Assembly (NCBI RefSeq): GCF_000614975.1
Contig: NZ_BALM01000001.1
Location: 62,001 to 126,000, forward strand
Source of the DNA: Shewanella marina JCM 15074
GTDB taxonomy: Bacteria; Pseudomonadota; Gammaproteobacteria; Enterobacterales; Shewanellaceae
Length of the DNA: 64,000 nucleotides
Direction: 5' to 3'
Under the pieces are notes generated by a model. That model was not told where the DNA came from. It saw only the letters and a program-made list of their open reading frames with translations, and did no database searches. Both the position numbers and the translations under genes were made by a program. Below are positions 1-8,992 of this stretch, in pieces (the first letter of the stretch is position 1; each line of letters opens with the position of its first letter).

Positions 1-528
1 ACCGTAGTGACATTAGCGTGTTTGACAACGTCAGTTGGTTTAGTGAGTGCCTGTGCTGAGTTCTTTAATGAACTATTGCCTAAGTTATCTTACAAATTGC
101 TAGTGGTTTTATTAAGCATTATTTGTGCATTAGTGGCTAACGTTGGTTTATCTGAACTAATTAGTATCAGTGTTCCAGTGTTGATGATGATTTATCCAAT
201 TGCGATTGCGTTAGTATTAGTGACATTCCTTACCAATATTTATAAGCGTCCTGAACTATCACACCGCATTGTGTTAGCAACGGCATTTATCTTCGGTATT
301 ATGGATGGTGTTAAAGCTACGGGTTGGATCAACGTTAATAACTACACTGCAGCCGTTTCAGACAATGGTTTTATGCAAATATTAAATGATATGTTTGCCG
401 CTATTGTGCATGTGTACGCTAAAGTACCGCTGCAAACAGAAGGTATGGCTTGGTTATTACCGACCATGATTGTGATGCTAGCCTGTTTATTACTACCAGC
501 AAAATCTAATACGGTGGCTGCTGCATAG
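1..528 (+). CDS. brnQ: BrnQ-type branched-chain amino acid carrier, C-terminal part
   Basis: The reading frame is open at the left edge of the window, so only the last roughly 175 residues are present. They are almost wholly hydrophobic, with about four to five membrane segments. The pattern VLMMIYPIAIALVLVTFL followed by a short basic loop and the ending LLLPAKSN fit the LIVCS (BrnQ) family, which imports leucine, isoleucine and valine with Na+ or H+ across the inner membrane. The family is usually about 430-440 residues, so around 60% lies upstream. A strong terminator follows the stop, making this the end of its transcription unit. The family call is by recognition of the C-terminal half only. 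Confidence 0.8.
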   Translation, partial: TVVTLACLTTSVGLVSACAEFFNELLPKLSYKLLVVLLSIICALVANVGLSELISISVPVLMMIYPIAIALVLVTFLTNIYKRPELSHRIVLATAFIFGIMDGVKATGWINVNNYTAAVSDNGFMQILNDMFAAIVHVYAKVPLQTEGMAWLLPTMIVMLACLLLPAKSNTVAAA

Positions 529-556
529 TGACCCGCAGTACTAATCTGCATACAAT

Positions 557-590
557 AATGGCGTAGAGTTTTCTCTATGCCATTTTTTTT
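557..590 (+). terminator. Rho-independent terminator after brnQ
   Basis: A 12-bp stem (AATGGCGTAGAG with CTCTATGCCATT, one G-T pair) closes a TTTT loop and runs into eight T's. It separates brnQ from xerD, whose GTG start lies 14 bases beyond the T run. Confidence 0.88.
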
Positions 591-603
591 ATAAGGATTA
601 TTT

Positions 604-1506
604 GTGACTCAGACTTATCAAGTTGCCGCCATTATTGATCTGTTTTTAGATGATTTATGGTCCGTACAAGGGCTTAGTGATAATACCTTAAGTGCTTATA
701 AAACTGATTTACGTCAGTTTGATCAATATATTCAGCAACAAGATGTCGATATTATTAACGCTAATGCTGAACAAATCCGTTGCTATTTAAGTGAGCGAGT
801 TGAGCAAGGGATGGCAAAAACATCTTATGCCAGAATGCTAAGCAGTTTACGTCGTTTTTATGGCTATCTGCTTATTAGTCACCGTATTAATATCGATCCT
901 ACTGCATTAATTGATTCGCCAAAAATGTCACGTCACTTGCCAAATAGCCTTTCTGAGGCTGATATTGAGCGATTATTGGCCGCACCTAATTACGATGACC
1001 CAGTCGAGCAACGTGATAAAGCGATGCTGGAATTGCTCTATGCCACAGGATTACGGGTATCTGAATTGGTGGGATTAACCATGGAACAGATGAGTCTACG
1101 CCAAGGGCTTGTGCGTATTGTCGGTAAGGGCGGCAAAGAGCGATTAGTGCCATTAGGCGAAGTAGCGATTAGTGAGGTGGAGCAATATTTACGACAAGCG
1201 CGACCTATGTTGCTGGGCAATAAAATGTCTGATGTGGTGTTTCCCTCTAAGCGCGGGCAGATGATGACACGGCAAACATTTTGGTATCGAATTAAGCACT
1301 ACGCTTTATTGGCTAATATCAAAGGCGAGTTATCACCACATACACTTAGGCATGCATTTGCGACTCATTTATTAAATCATGGTGCCGATTTACGTGTAGT
1401 GCAGCTATTATTAGGACATAGCGATCTGTCGACTACGCAGATTTATACTCATGTAGCTAAAGCGCGTTTACAAGAATTACACCAGCAGCATCACCCTAGA
1501 GGTTAA
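604..1506 (+). CDS. xerD: Tyrosine recombinase XerD
   Basis: Site-specific recombinase that acts with XerC at dif to resolve chromosome dimers at the septum. The protein is 300 residues, the normal length. It has the N-terminal SAM-like core-binding domain (about 10-95) and the catalytic domain with all active residues visible: R151 (TGLRVSEL), K175 (GKGGKER), H246 and R249 (HTLRH), H272 (LLGHSDLSTTQ) and nucleophile Y281. XerD rather than XerC is chosen because dsbC and recJ follow directly, the conserved xerD-dsbC-recJ order. The start is GTG, preceded by AAGGA. Confidence 0.95.
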   Translation: MTQTYQVAAIIDLFLDDLWSVQGLSDNTLSAYKTDLRQFDQYIQQQDVDIINANAEQIRCYLSERVEQGMAKTSYARMLSSLRRFYGYLLISHRINIDPTALIDSPKMSRHLPNSLSEADIERLLAAPNYDDPVEQRDKAMLELLYATGLRVSELVGLTMEQMSLRQGLVRIVGKGGKERLVPLGEVAISEVEQYLRQARPMLLGNKMSDVVFPSKRGQMMTRQTFWYRIKHYALLANIKGELSPHTLRHAFATHLLNHGADLRVVQLLLGHSDLSTTQIYTHVAKARLQELHQQHHPRG

Positions 1507-1631
1507 AATTGTTGGTTAGTTACCATTAGTTACAGCAAATAGTTGCTTTAAATCAATGGGCATTGTAACTTTTCGCTACTTATCCGGTCTTATCATTTGA
1601 TAATAAGCCATACACAAGAATAGGAAATCTA

Positions 1632-2362
1632 ATGAAGTTTACTCCAGCGTTGACGTTAATTTTAGCTATGGTTGCAGCGCCTTTTGCCAGTGCAGCGGTG
1701 CATGTGACTTCTGATCAAAGCGCAAAAATTTCGCAAGAACTTGTAAATAGCCTTGGGGTTGACGTAATTTCGATTGAACAGTCACCAGTGGCCGATCTAT
1801 ACCAAGTGATGACAGATCGCGGCATTTTATATGTGACTAAAGATGGCACTAAGCTTATTCACGGTAATATGTATGCGCTTAATCAGGGGATGAAGAACCT
1901 GACTGAAGCAGCAATGCTGCGCCACGTTTAGCGATTGTAGATAGCCTAAAAGATCACATGTTAGTGTATAAAGCTAAACATCAGAAGTTTGTCGTGACAG
2001 TGTTTACCGATACCACTTGTGGTTATTGCCGTAAGCTGCATAGCGAAATGCAAGAATATAATGACTTAGGCATTACCATTCAATATCTCGCATTCCCACG
2101 CCAAGGTGTACCATCTGCAAATGCTGATGAAATGCGTTCTATCTGGTGTGCTAAAGATCCATTACAGGCAATGACTGATGCGAAAGCGGGTCAAAGCATT
2201 CAAAAGAAAACATGTAATGCTGAAATTAAGAAGCAATACGAAGCAGGTCAAGCTATCGGTATTACTGGTACGCCAGCAATGATTCTAGCTGATGGTACGT
2301 TAATTCCTGGTTATCAGCCGCCTGCAAGTTTATTAAAGATTTTAGAATCTTCTCAAAAGTAA
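1632..2362 (+). CDS. dsbC: Thiol:disulfide interchange protein DsbC (frameshifted in this sequence)
   Basis: Periplasmic disulfide isomerase. A signal peptide (residues 1-21, ending FASA) and the dimerisation domain lie in the first part, which stops at 1931. The thioredoxin domain lies in a second frame, with active site TTCGYCRKLH, a second cysteine pair (WCAKDP and KTCNAE) and the cis-proline loop GTPAM. The frames meet at the CC at 1922-1923. Adding one C gives a continuous 243-residue protein reading AMLRPRLAIVDSL, close to the usual 236 or so. The break is probably a sequencing error. The gene sits between xerD and recJ, as in related genomes, and has its own terminator. Confidence 0.9.
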
Positions 2363-2384
2363 CTGTTTTTTTAGTATAGTATCG

Positions 2385-2409
2385 AGGTGAGCTTAGGCTC
2401 ACCTTTTTT
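2385..2409 (+). terminator. Terminator between dsbC and recJ
   Basis: The stem AGGTGAGC / GCTCACCT with loop TTAG is followed by six T's, 22 bases after the dsbC stop. Confidence 0.85.
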
Positions 2410-2429
2410 ATTTTAGATTAGGAATTGCC

Positions 2430-4154
2430 GTGTTACGTCAGATTAATCGCCGTCCTCATGTAGATGATAGTCATCTTCCTGCCCATTACTTACCTCGTAT
2501 TAGACAAATTCTTGCCAGTCGTGGCCTAGTTGAACAAGATTGTGAATTAGCTTTGGCAGGTTTACTCAAGCCAAACACCATGAAAGGGCTAGATCAAGCT
2601 GCTCGCATTGTTGCTGATGCGATAGAGCAGCAGTTATCGATCTTAATTGTTGGCGATTTTGATGCTGATGGCGCGACGTCAACCACGATCTGTTTGCGTA
2701 CACTGAAAATGCTGGGTGCGTTGCATGTTGATTACTTAATTCCTAATCGATTTGATTTCGGTTATGGCTTAAGCCCGCAATTGGTTGAAGTCGCTAGACA
2801 AAAAGGCGCGCAGTTACTGATCACCGTTGATAACGGTATTTCCTCAATTGATGGCGTTGCGGCCGCTAAAGCTTACGGTATGCAAGTGGTGGTTACCGAT
2901 CACCATTTACCGGGTGATGAGCTGCCGCAAGCTGATGCTATTGTGAATCCCAACCAAGTTGATTGCCAGTTTGCCAGTAAATCAATCGCTGGGGTGGGTG
3001 TCGCTTTTTACTTGATGTCAGTTTTACGTGTTGAGTTAAGACAACGAGATTGGTATCAGCGCCAAGGCATTGCCGAGCCTAATTTAGGGCAACTGCTCGA
3101 TATTGTGGCGTTAGGCACAGTCGCTGATGTGGTCAGTTTAGACAATAATAATCGTATTTTAGTACAGGCAGGTTTGCAGCGTGTACGTGCAGGGCGTTGT
3201 TGCCCGGGGATTACCGCACTATTAGAAGTGGCCAAACGTACTCCAAGTCGTACTGTTGCTAGTGATTTTGGTTTTGCCGTTGGCCCAAGATTGAATGCCG
3301 CTGGACGCTTAGTTGATATGGCGCTCGGTGTTGAAACTTTATTGTGTGATGACATGATGCAGGCAAGGCGTATGGCTGCTGAGCTTGATGGCTTAAATGC
3401 TGAGCGACGCGAGTTAGAAGCTGATATGCAACAAGAGGCGCTGCGCAGTCTTGAGCATTTGGAGTTTGATAAAGCGACATTGCCACATGGGATTGCAATT
3501 TATCAGCCCGACTGGCATCAAGGTGTGATTGGTATTCTAGCGTCAAGAATTAAAGACAAATATTATCGTCCTGTGATTGCCTTTGCCCAATCTGATGATA
3601 ATGAAATTAAAGGCTCCGCGCGTTCAATCAAAGGCTTGCATATGCGTGATGCATTGGAGCTGATTAATAGCCGTCACCCGGGCATGATTATTAAGTTTGG
3701 TGGTCATGCTATGGCTGCTGGTTTAACGTTAAAAGCAGGCGAGTTTGAACAATTTGCAGAGGCATTTAATCAGGTTGTTGCAGAGCTTATTGCGCCTGAG
3801 TTATTGACCGGTGAGCTGTTGAGTGATGGTGAGTTAACCCCTGATGAGCTTAGCATTGAAATGGCACAAGCCATTCGCGATGCCGGTCCTTGGGGACAAA
3901 ATTTTGAAGAGCCATTATTTGATGGCTATTTTAAAATAGTGCAGCAGCGGATTGTCGGTGAAAAGCACCTTAAATTAATTTTAGAAACTGAATGCAGCCG
4001 CGTTATGATTGATGCCATTGCATTTAACTGTGATTTAAAAGTGTGGCCTGATGCAACCATTCAACATGCAAGAGTGGTTTATAAATTGGATGTAAATGAA
4101 TACCGCGGCAATCAAACGGTGCAGATGTTAGTTGAGCAAATAGAACCGATGTAG
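2430..4154 (+). CDS. recJ: Single-stranded-DNA-specific exonuclease RecJ
   Basis: 5'-3' exonuclease on single-stranded DNA that acts in RecF-pathway recombination, mismatch repair and base excision repair. Length is 574 residues, as in E. coli (577). The DHH phosphoesterase domain shows VGDFDADGATST (metal-binding Asp), the DNGISS region and the signature VVTDHHLPG. The DHHA1 domain shows KFGGHAMAAGL. A C-terminal OB-fold region follows. The GTG start has AGGA nine bases upstream. The stop codon lies inside a run of 12-bp tandem repeats, described separately. Confidence 0.95.
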   Translation: MLRQINRRPHVDDSHLPAHYLPRIRQILASRGLVEQDCELALAGLLKPNTMKGLDQAARIVADAIEQQLSILIVGDFDADGATSTTICLRTLKMLGALHVDYLIPNRFDFGYGLSPQLVEVARQKGAQLLITVDNGISSIDGVAAAKAYGMQVVVTDHHLPGDELPQADAIVNPNQVDCQFASKSIAGVGVAFYLMSVLRVELRQRDWYQRQGIAEPNLGQLLDIVALGTVADVVSLDNNNRILVQAGLQRVRAGRCCPGITALLEVAKRTPSRTVASDFGFAVGPRLNAAGRLVDMALGVETLLCDDMMQARRMAAELDGLNAERRELEADMQQEALRSLEHLEFDKATLPHGIAIYQPDWHQGVIGILASRIKDKYYRPVIAFAQSDDNEIKGSARSIKGLHMRDALELINSRHPGMIIKFGGHAMAAGLTLKAGEFEQFAEAFNQVVAELIAPELLTGELLSDGELTPDELSIEMAQAIRDAGPWGQNFEEPLFDGYFKIVQQRIVGEKHLKLILETECSRVMIDAIAFNCDLKVWPDATIQHARVVYKLDVNEYRGNQTVQMLVEQIEPM

Positions 4155-4196
4155 CTATGTATGTAGCTATGTATGTAGCTATGTATGTAACTATGG
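4149..4196 (+). repeat. Four 12-bp tandem repeats covering the recJ stop
   Basis: The unit ATGTAGCTATGT occurs four times head to tail; the last copy is degenerate (ATGTAACTATGG). The recJ TAG stop is in the first unit. The period is a multiple of three and the stop is the first in frame, so copy-number change would not alter RecJ. Confidence 0.9.
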
Positions 4197-4217
4197 TGAT
4201 GTGCTGCCCTAGATAAC

Positions 4218-4248
4218 AAAAAGCCTAAGCAAGTTGCTTAGCTTTTTT
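4218..4248. terminator. Bidirectional terminator between recJ and rpiA
   Basis: AAAAAGCCTAAGCAA and TTGCTTAGCTTTTTT pair around a single G with one bulged C. There is an A run on one side and a T run on the other, so it can serve both convergent genes. Confidence 0.8.
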
Positions 4249-4263
4249 GATGTTCACGCTAGC

Positions 4264-4923
4264 TTAACCTTGAATGGTTTTTACGCCATCTGCTGCGCCC
4301 ACTAATAATACGTCTGCACCGCGGTGTGCAAATAAACCATTAGTCACAACGCCAACAATCGCATTAATGTCAGTCTCTAATTTTTTAGGATCAACAATTT
4401 TCATATTGTAAACATCAAGAATAATGTTGCCGTTATCAGTAATCACACCTTCACGGTAAACAGGATCGCCGCCAAGTTTAACTAATTGACGAGCCACGTA
4501 AGAACGTGCCATTGGGATCACTTCTACTGGTAGCGGGAAGTCACCTAAAACATCAACTTGTTTGCTGCTATCGGCAATACACACAAATTTTTCAGCAACC
4601 GCTGCAACGATTTTTTCGCGGGTAAGTGCTGCGCCACCACCTTTGATCATATCCATGCTTGGGTTGATCTCATCCGCGCCATCAACATAAACACTAATGC
4701 CATTCACGCTATTAAGATCAAAGACTGGAATACCTAGAGCTTTTAGTTTTTCGGTAGAAGCCACTGAACTTGATACAGCGCCTTCAAGATCGGCTTTGAT
4801 AGTCGCTAACGCGTCAATAAAGTGATTAACGGTAGAGCCTGTGCCTACACCTACAATGCTATCTTTTTCGACATATTTTAGTGCAGCCCAAGCCGCTGCT
4901 TTTTTCATTTCGTCTTGCGTCAT
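4264..4923 (-). CDS. rpiA: Ribose-5-phosphate isomerase A
   Basis: Interconverts ribose 5-phosphate and ribulose 5-phosphate in the non-oxidative pentose phosphate pathway. The 219-residue protein shows the family signatures [33 protein letters not shown] and [14 protein letters not shown], which carry the substrate-binding residues and catalytic Glu. The start is the ATG of [11 protein letters not shown], with AGGATGA upstream; an in-frame ATG eight codons earlier lacks a ribosome site and exceeds the usual length. It is transcribed towards recJ. Confidence 0.95.
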   Translation of the reverse strand: MTQDEMKKAAAWAALKYVEKDSIVGVGTGSTVNHFIDALATIKADLEGAVSSSVASTEKLKALGIPVFDLNSVNGISVYVDGADEINPSMDMIKGGGAALTREKIVAAVAEKFVCIADSSKQVDVLGDFPLPVEVIPMARSYVARQLVKLGGDPVYREGVITDNGNIILDVYNMKIVDPKKLETDINAIVGVVTNGLFAHRGADVLLVGAADGVKTIQG

Positions 4924-5139
4924 TTTATCATCCTGTAGGGATATCAAATACTGCGGTTAGTATACCCTTAATCCTCAAGTGACTGATAGAAACCGAGTTA
5001 GATAATCCTGAAAATATAGAATTTATCTTAATTAGGTGATAAAAAAATACTGTGATGTACTCGTTAATTTAACTGATAATTTCATGCTTTTTAGTAATTG
5101 AAGTATCATTAACTGATATAACTTTTTTAGGAAGCATAA

Positions 5140-6072
5140 ATGGCCGGTGCAAGTTTATTAACGCTATTAGATGATATTGCCAGTATTTTAGATGACGTTG
5201 CTTTAATGAGTAAGGTAGCAGCCCGTAAAACTGCTGGGGTATTAGGGGATGACTTAGCGCTTAATGCTCAGCAAGTGACAGGTGTTAGCGCTGAACGTGA
5301 ATTGCCCGTGGTATGGGCGGTTGCTAAAGGCTCTTTAAAGAATAAAGCCATATTAATTCCAGCAGCAATGCTAATTAGTGCCTTTATTCCATGGGCGATT
5401 ATGCCGTTGTTGATGTGCGGTGGTTTATTCTTATGCTTTGAGGGTTTTGAAAAGGTTTTCCATTGGCTTACCCACAAACCTGATGCCGATGAGGCTAAAA
5501 CCGTTATTCCTGAAAATATCGATTTAAAGGTGTATGAAGCCGAGAAAGTGAAAGGTGCCATTCGTACCGATTTTGTATTATCGGCAGAGATTATTGCGAT
5601 TACCCTTGGGATAGTTGAAACCTCTGATTTATGGACGCAGTTTTTTACCCTGTGCGTGATAGCTGTGATTATGACCCTTGGGGTATACGGTATTGTTGCT
5701 GCAATTGTGAAGATGGATGATGCGGGGTTATATTTGAGTCAACGCCAAGGCGAGGGCTTTTTTACCCGTGCTTTTCGACGCTTTGGTTTAATGCTAGTGA
5801 ACGCTGCGCCACCATTAATGAAGTTATTAACGATTGTTGGCACGATTGCCATGTTTATGGTGGGGGGCGGTATTTTAAGTCATGGTATTCATTGGCTAAC
5901 AGTACAGATAGAACGAATTGCGAGTGCACTACATCAAGTGAATGATGTTGGACCGATTTTAGCTTACATTACCCCGAGTTTATTGCACATTGTGATTGGC
6001 GTAATTGCTGGTGGAATAACCTTAGTGGTAATAAGCCTAGTGAACAAGCTTCGTGGGAAGCCTTCTCACTAG
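5140..6072 (+). CDS. yedI: DUF808 family inner-membrane protein YedI
   Basis: A 310-residue membrane protein that closely follows E. coli YedI (305 residues): the N-terminus MAGASLLTLLDDIASILDD, then AARKTAGVLGDDLALNAQQV and ELPVVWAVAKGS. About six hydrophobic helices follow, with a cytoplasmic loop rich in acidic and lysine residues near 115-140. The family (DUF808) has no assigned biochemical role. It starts at ATG after TTAGGAAGC. No co-directional neighbour is close, so it is probably transcribed alone. Confidence 0.9.
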   Translation: MAGASLLTLLDDIASILDDVALMSKVAARKTAGVLGDDLALNAQQVTGVSAERELPVVWAVAKGSLKNKAILIPAAMLISAFIPWAIMPLLMCGGLFLCFEGFEKVFHWLTHKPDADEAKTVIPENIDLKVYEAEKVKGAIRTDFVLSAEIIAITLGIVETSDLWTQFFTLCVIAVIMTLGVYGIVAAIVKMDDAGLYLSQRQGEGFFTRAFRRFGLMLVNAAPPLMKLLTIVGTIAMFMVGGGILSHGIHWLTVQIERIASALHQVNDVGPILAYITPSLLHIVIGVIAGGITLVVISLVNKLRGKPSH

Positions 6073-6079
6073 CTTATGG

Positions 6080-6565
6080 TTATTTGCAACTGATATTGAA
6101 TTTAGCGGTAAGTAAATTTGTTAAGGGAGCAAGTTTTACATAACCGCGTAAATGCCCAATATAGTTGCCCTCACTTGAAGACAGTAATGACATCGGCGTT
6201 GCGGGTATTTCACCGAGTACGTCGAGTAGATCATGGCTGGTCATATAAGCTGGAAAATGAAGTTTCATTTTCCAGCTTTGTTGTTTTAGAGCTTGTTTAT
6301 CGCCATTGACGCCTAATGCAATAATATTAATTTGATTGGGGCAAGCTGCATGTAGTTGATTAAGCACTTTAGCTTGTTTAAAACACCATGAACAATCCGG
6401 TTCAAATAGCATCATAATACTGGGCTTATCCGACATTAACGCAAGTTGTTCAATATTATTAGTCATTAAATTATGGTGTTGATATTGGGTTAGCGAGTGA
6501 GCCCAACTAGGGCTGCTCATTAACATCAATACCAAACCGAATATACGGCGACAATGGCTGAACAT
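6080..6565 (-). CDS. Periplasmic thioredoxin-like (TlpA/AhpC-TSA) protein
   Basis: A 161-residue protein with a signal peptide (cleavage near SPSWAHS, about residue 22) and a thioredoxin fold. The CXXC site is PDCSWCFKQ (C58 and C61), and the cis-proline region reads GEIPATPMS. It should be a periplasmic thiol oxidoreductase. Its start overlaps the stop of the upstream TonB receptor gene in TAATG, so the two are almost certainly co-transcribed and translationally coupled. The receptor has its own CXXC in the plug domain, which makes it a plausible substrate; that is inference. Confidence 0.8.
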   Translation of the reverse strand: MFSHCRRIFGLVLMLMSSPSWAHSLTQYQHHNLMTNNIEQLALMSDKPSIMMLFEPDCSWCFKQAKVLNQLHAACPNQINIIALGVNGDKQALKQQSWKMKLHFPAYMTSHDLLDVLGEIPATPMSLLSSSEGNYIGHLRGYVKLAPLTNLLTAKFNISCK

Positions 6566-8745
6566 TAGAAGCTTGCCTTAATGCCTAAGTAAGCTTCACG
6601 GCCTCTTAATGGACCCCAGATATAAGCCACGTCATAGCCGCCATCAGCATCAAAGAACAATGGGCTTTCACCTTCATTGGCTTGGGTATAATCAAATAAA
6701 TTAGTTACCCCAGCGTAGAAGTCGATATTATCCGTAATAGCTTTGGTGACCTTTAAATCAACTGTGATATAAGATGGCGCATCTGTCGATTTTTTAGATG
6801 AGGCAATCACATTGCCATTGCCATCAACTTGGTTATAACCTTCATAACCGTATTCAGCTAGGTCACGACTACCAATCCAAACTGCGTTAGCAAAGAACTG
6901 CCAATCGTTAAGCTCGTAATCTGCGCTAAAGGTGATACGTTGTTCAACTGGTGCTAATGAATAAGATGATTTAAAGGCGTCATCATAAAAGAAACCTTCG
7001 GCGGTTAAATTTAGGGTGAAATCATGGGTCACATCATAACCAATAGAGATATCTGCAGTGGTGACACTGGCTTTCTCATCGAGCTGAGTCAGTAACGGCA
7101 CACCTTTATCGGTCTCGGTTAGGCGCGCTAGGTTTTCCACTTCTGTCCAAGCAACGGATGAACTGACACTTAAGTGATCAGCATTGTAGCTCAGCGTATA
7201 GGTGGCTGAGGTTGAGCGTTCTAGCTCTTCAATATCAATCTCAAAGCCTAAGTTGGCGTCTAATACACCGTGGTCAGTTTCAAAGAATGACAGTGGCGCA
7301 CGGTAGCCGCGACCTGCAGATAAGCGTGACGTCCACTCATCGTTGTGCTGGTAACGAATATCAACCCGTGGTGCTAAAATTGATTTATCAATCTCTTTAC
7401 CCGGTTTTTTCGGGTCAATAAAGTCAGCACTAATGCTGTCATAGCGAAGTGCCATGGCAATTTCTAAGTCATCAGAGGCTTGCCAAGTATCTTGAATGTA
7501 AAAACCTAATACATCGTAATCAAATGAATCAGAGACATAATCTTTGCTACCTTCACCGCTTGAGCGAGAACGCATCTCTTCGCTGCGGTTATCCACACCA
7601 AAGGTAATTAGGTGTTGATCATTAAGGAAATAATTTACGCGGGCATCAAGATAGAGCATCTTATCTTCGGCATAGTAGCGGAAGCCTTCGTAGAATGAGT
7701 CTTGAGTATGATCCGAATAACTGGCTGCTAACGTGGTGTTCCAGTTTTCATTGAGTTCATGCAACCAGCTTAGCGATAGTTCATCACGTTCAGTGTGGAT
7801 CCACTCGGTCGTTTCCCATGCTTTACCAATAAATTTATTGCGTACATCGCCATTTTCAAATAACTGCGATGAAGCAACATCATCAAAATTGGTTAATACC
7901 GAGCCAACACTGCTTGCAATACCGTCAGCAAAGACTTCACCCAACATTGGGCCACCAAAAATTTCAGAGTCTACATGTGAATAACGCATCAATAAGTTAT
8001 CGTTATCCGTTAAGTCATGTGACAATCTTACGGTAAAACTTTGGTTGGTTTGTTGTGGTGCTTCGTTAACTAAATTATTGTCTTCATCAACTTGATCTCG
8101 TGTATCAAATTGACCAATTAAGGTTGCGCGAGTCCGTTTGTCATCGCTGACACCGGTACCAAGTAAACCGATTTTCTGATTACCATTTTCACCCATTGAA
8201 ATATCAAGTGTTGCGCCATTTTCGGTGGCAGTTTGAGTGATTACGTTAATGGTACCGCCAATCGCTTCTGGAGCGATAAGAGATGCACCAGCACCGCGAG
8301 CCACTTCAATACGGTCAATACCTGTGGTTGGAATAGCATCTACTGCGTAATAGCCTGCAATCATTGCATGAACAGGTAAGCCATCAATTAAGATAGTTGT
8401 TTGTTCACCACGCAAGCCATTAAGCATAATACGCTTTACACCACACATAGAGCACTCATTTGAAACTCGTACGCCGGGCATATTATTAATCGCATCGGTC
8501 AGGTTAATGGCGTTTTTATTATCAATTTGATCAGCCGTCATTACCTCTGTTTTCATAATGTTGTCAGACAACATGCCTGCACGTTCAAGGCGTTGACGCA
8601 CCCCTTGAACTTCAATGCGTTCGATAGATTTTTCTGCATGTGCTTGGGCAGAACTTGCTTGAGTATCTTCATCATTATGAGCTACAGCATGCGGTACTTG
8701 TAAGGCGAGGAAAACAGCTAATGCAACAGAGGTTTTGTTAAACAT
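6565..8745 (-). CDS. TonB-dependent outer-membrane receptor with CXXC in the plug
   Basis: A 726-residue receptor with a signal peptide (to about residue 22), a TonB-box-like region (SIERIEVQG) and a plug domain. The plug shows LTDAINNMPGVRV, LNGLRGEQTTILIDG and IDRIEVARGAGASLIAPEAIGG. A 22-strand barrel follows, ending in aromatic F (AYLGIKASF). Residues C98 and C101 (NECSMCGVKR) form a CXXC where most siderophore receptors have none. A Fur-box-like sequence lies about 75 bases upstream and a thioredoxin-like gene follows with a one-base overlap. The substrate is unknown; an iron or other metal complex is likely from the regulation. Confidence 0.88.
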   Translation of the reverse strand: MFNKTSVALAVFLALQVPHAVAHNDEDTQASSAQAHAEKSIERIEVQGVRQRLERAGMLSDNIMKTEVMTADQIDNKNAINLTDAINNMPGVRVSNECSMCGVKRIMLNGLRGEQTTILIDGLPVHAMIAGYYAVDAIPTTGIDRIEVARGAGASLIAPEAIGGTINVITQTATENGATLDISMGENGNQKIGLLGTGVSDDKRTRATLIGQFDTRDQVDEDNNLVNEAPQQTNQSFTVRLSHDLTDNDNLLMRYSHVDSEIFGGPMLGEVFADGIASSVGSVLTNFDDVASSQLFENGDVRNKFIGKAWETTEWIHTERDELSLSWLHELNENWNTTLAASYSDHTQDSFYEGFRYYAEDKMLYLDARVNYFLNDQHLITFGVDNRSEEMRSRSSGEGSKDYVSDSFDYDVLGFYIQDTWQASDDLEIAMALRYDSISADFIDPKKPGKEIDKSILAPRVDIRYQHNDEWTSRLSAGRGYRAPLSFFETDHGVLDANLGFEIDIEELERSTSATYTLSYNADHLSVSSSVAWTEVENLARLTETDKGVPLLTQLDEKASVTTADISIGYDVTHDFTLNLTAEGFFYDDAFKSSYSLAPVEQRITFSADYELNDWQFFANAVWIGSRDLAEYGYEGYNQVDGNGNVIASSKKSTDAPSYITVDLKVTKAITDNIDFYAGVTNLFDYTQANEGESPLFFDADGGYDVAYIWGPLRGREAYLGIKASF

Positions 8746-8820
8746 TTTTCCGATCTCGTATGATTATGAAAGTAGGGAAGTGAGTTGCGGAATCCCGCGT
8801 TAACCACTATTTACGAGAAT

Positions 8821-8839
8821 GTTAATGATAACTATTCTT
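8821..8839. promoter_or_regulatory. Putative Fur box upstream of the TonB receptor
   Basis: GTTAATGATAACTATTCTT matches the 19-base Fur consensus GATAATGATAATCATTATC at 14 positions by hand count. It lies in the 5' region of the receptor gene, so iron repression is expected. Confidence 0.6.
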
Positions 8840-8951
8840 AATATCAACACTATTTTATTAATGTAATGATTTTGATTTGAAATTTATAAGATTGATCACA
8901 AAAAGATTAATTGTGTTCTAAATTAGTGACTTATGGGTATAGGTGGTGATA

Positions 8952-8979
8952 TCTCCCATCAATAGCAATTAATGGGAGA
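8952..8979 (-). terminator. Hairpin downstream of the EAL gene
   Basis: TCTCCCAT and ATGGGAGA form a perfect 8-bp stem about 14 bases beyond the EAL stop codon on the minus strand. No U run follows, so intrinsic termination is uncertain; it may stabilise the 3' end. Confidence 0.35.
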
Positions 8980-8992
8980 GTGATAGATGAGA

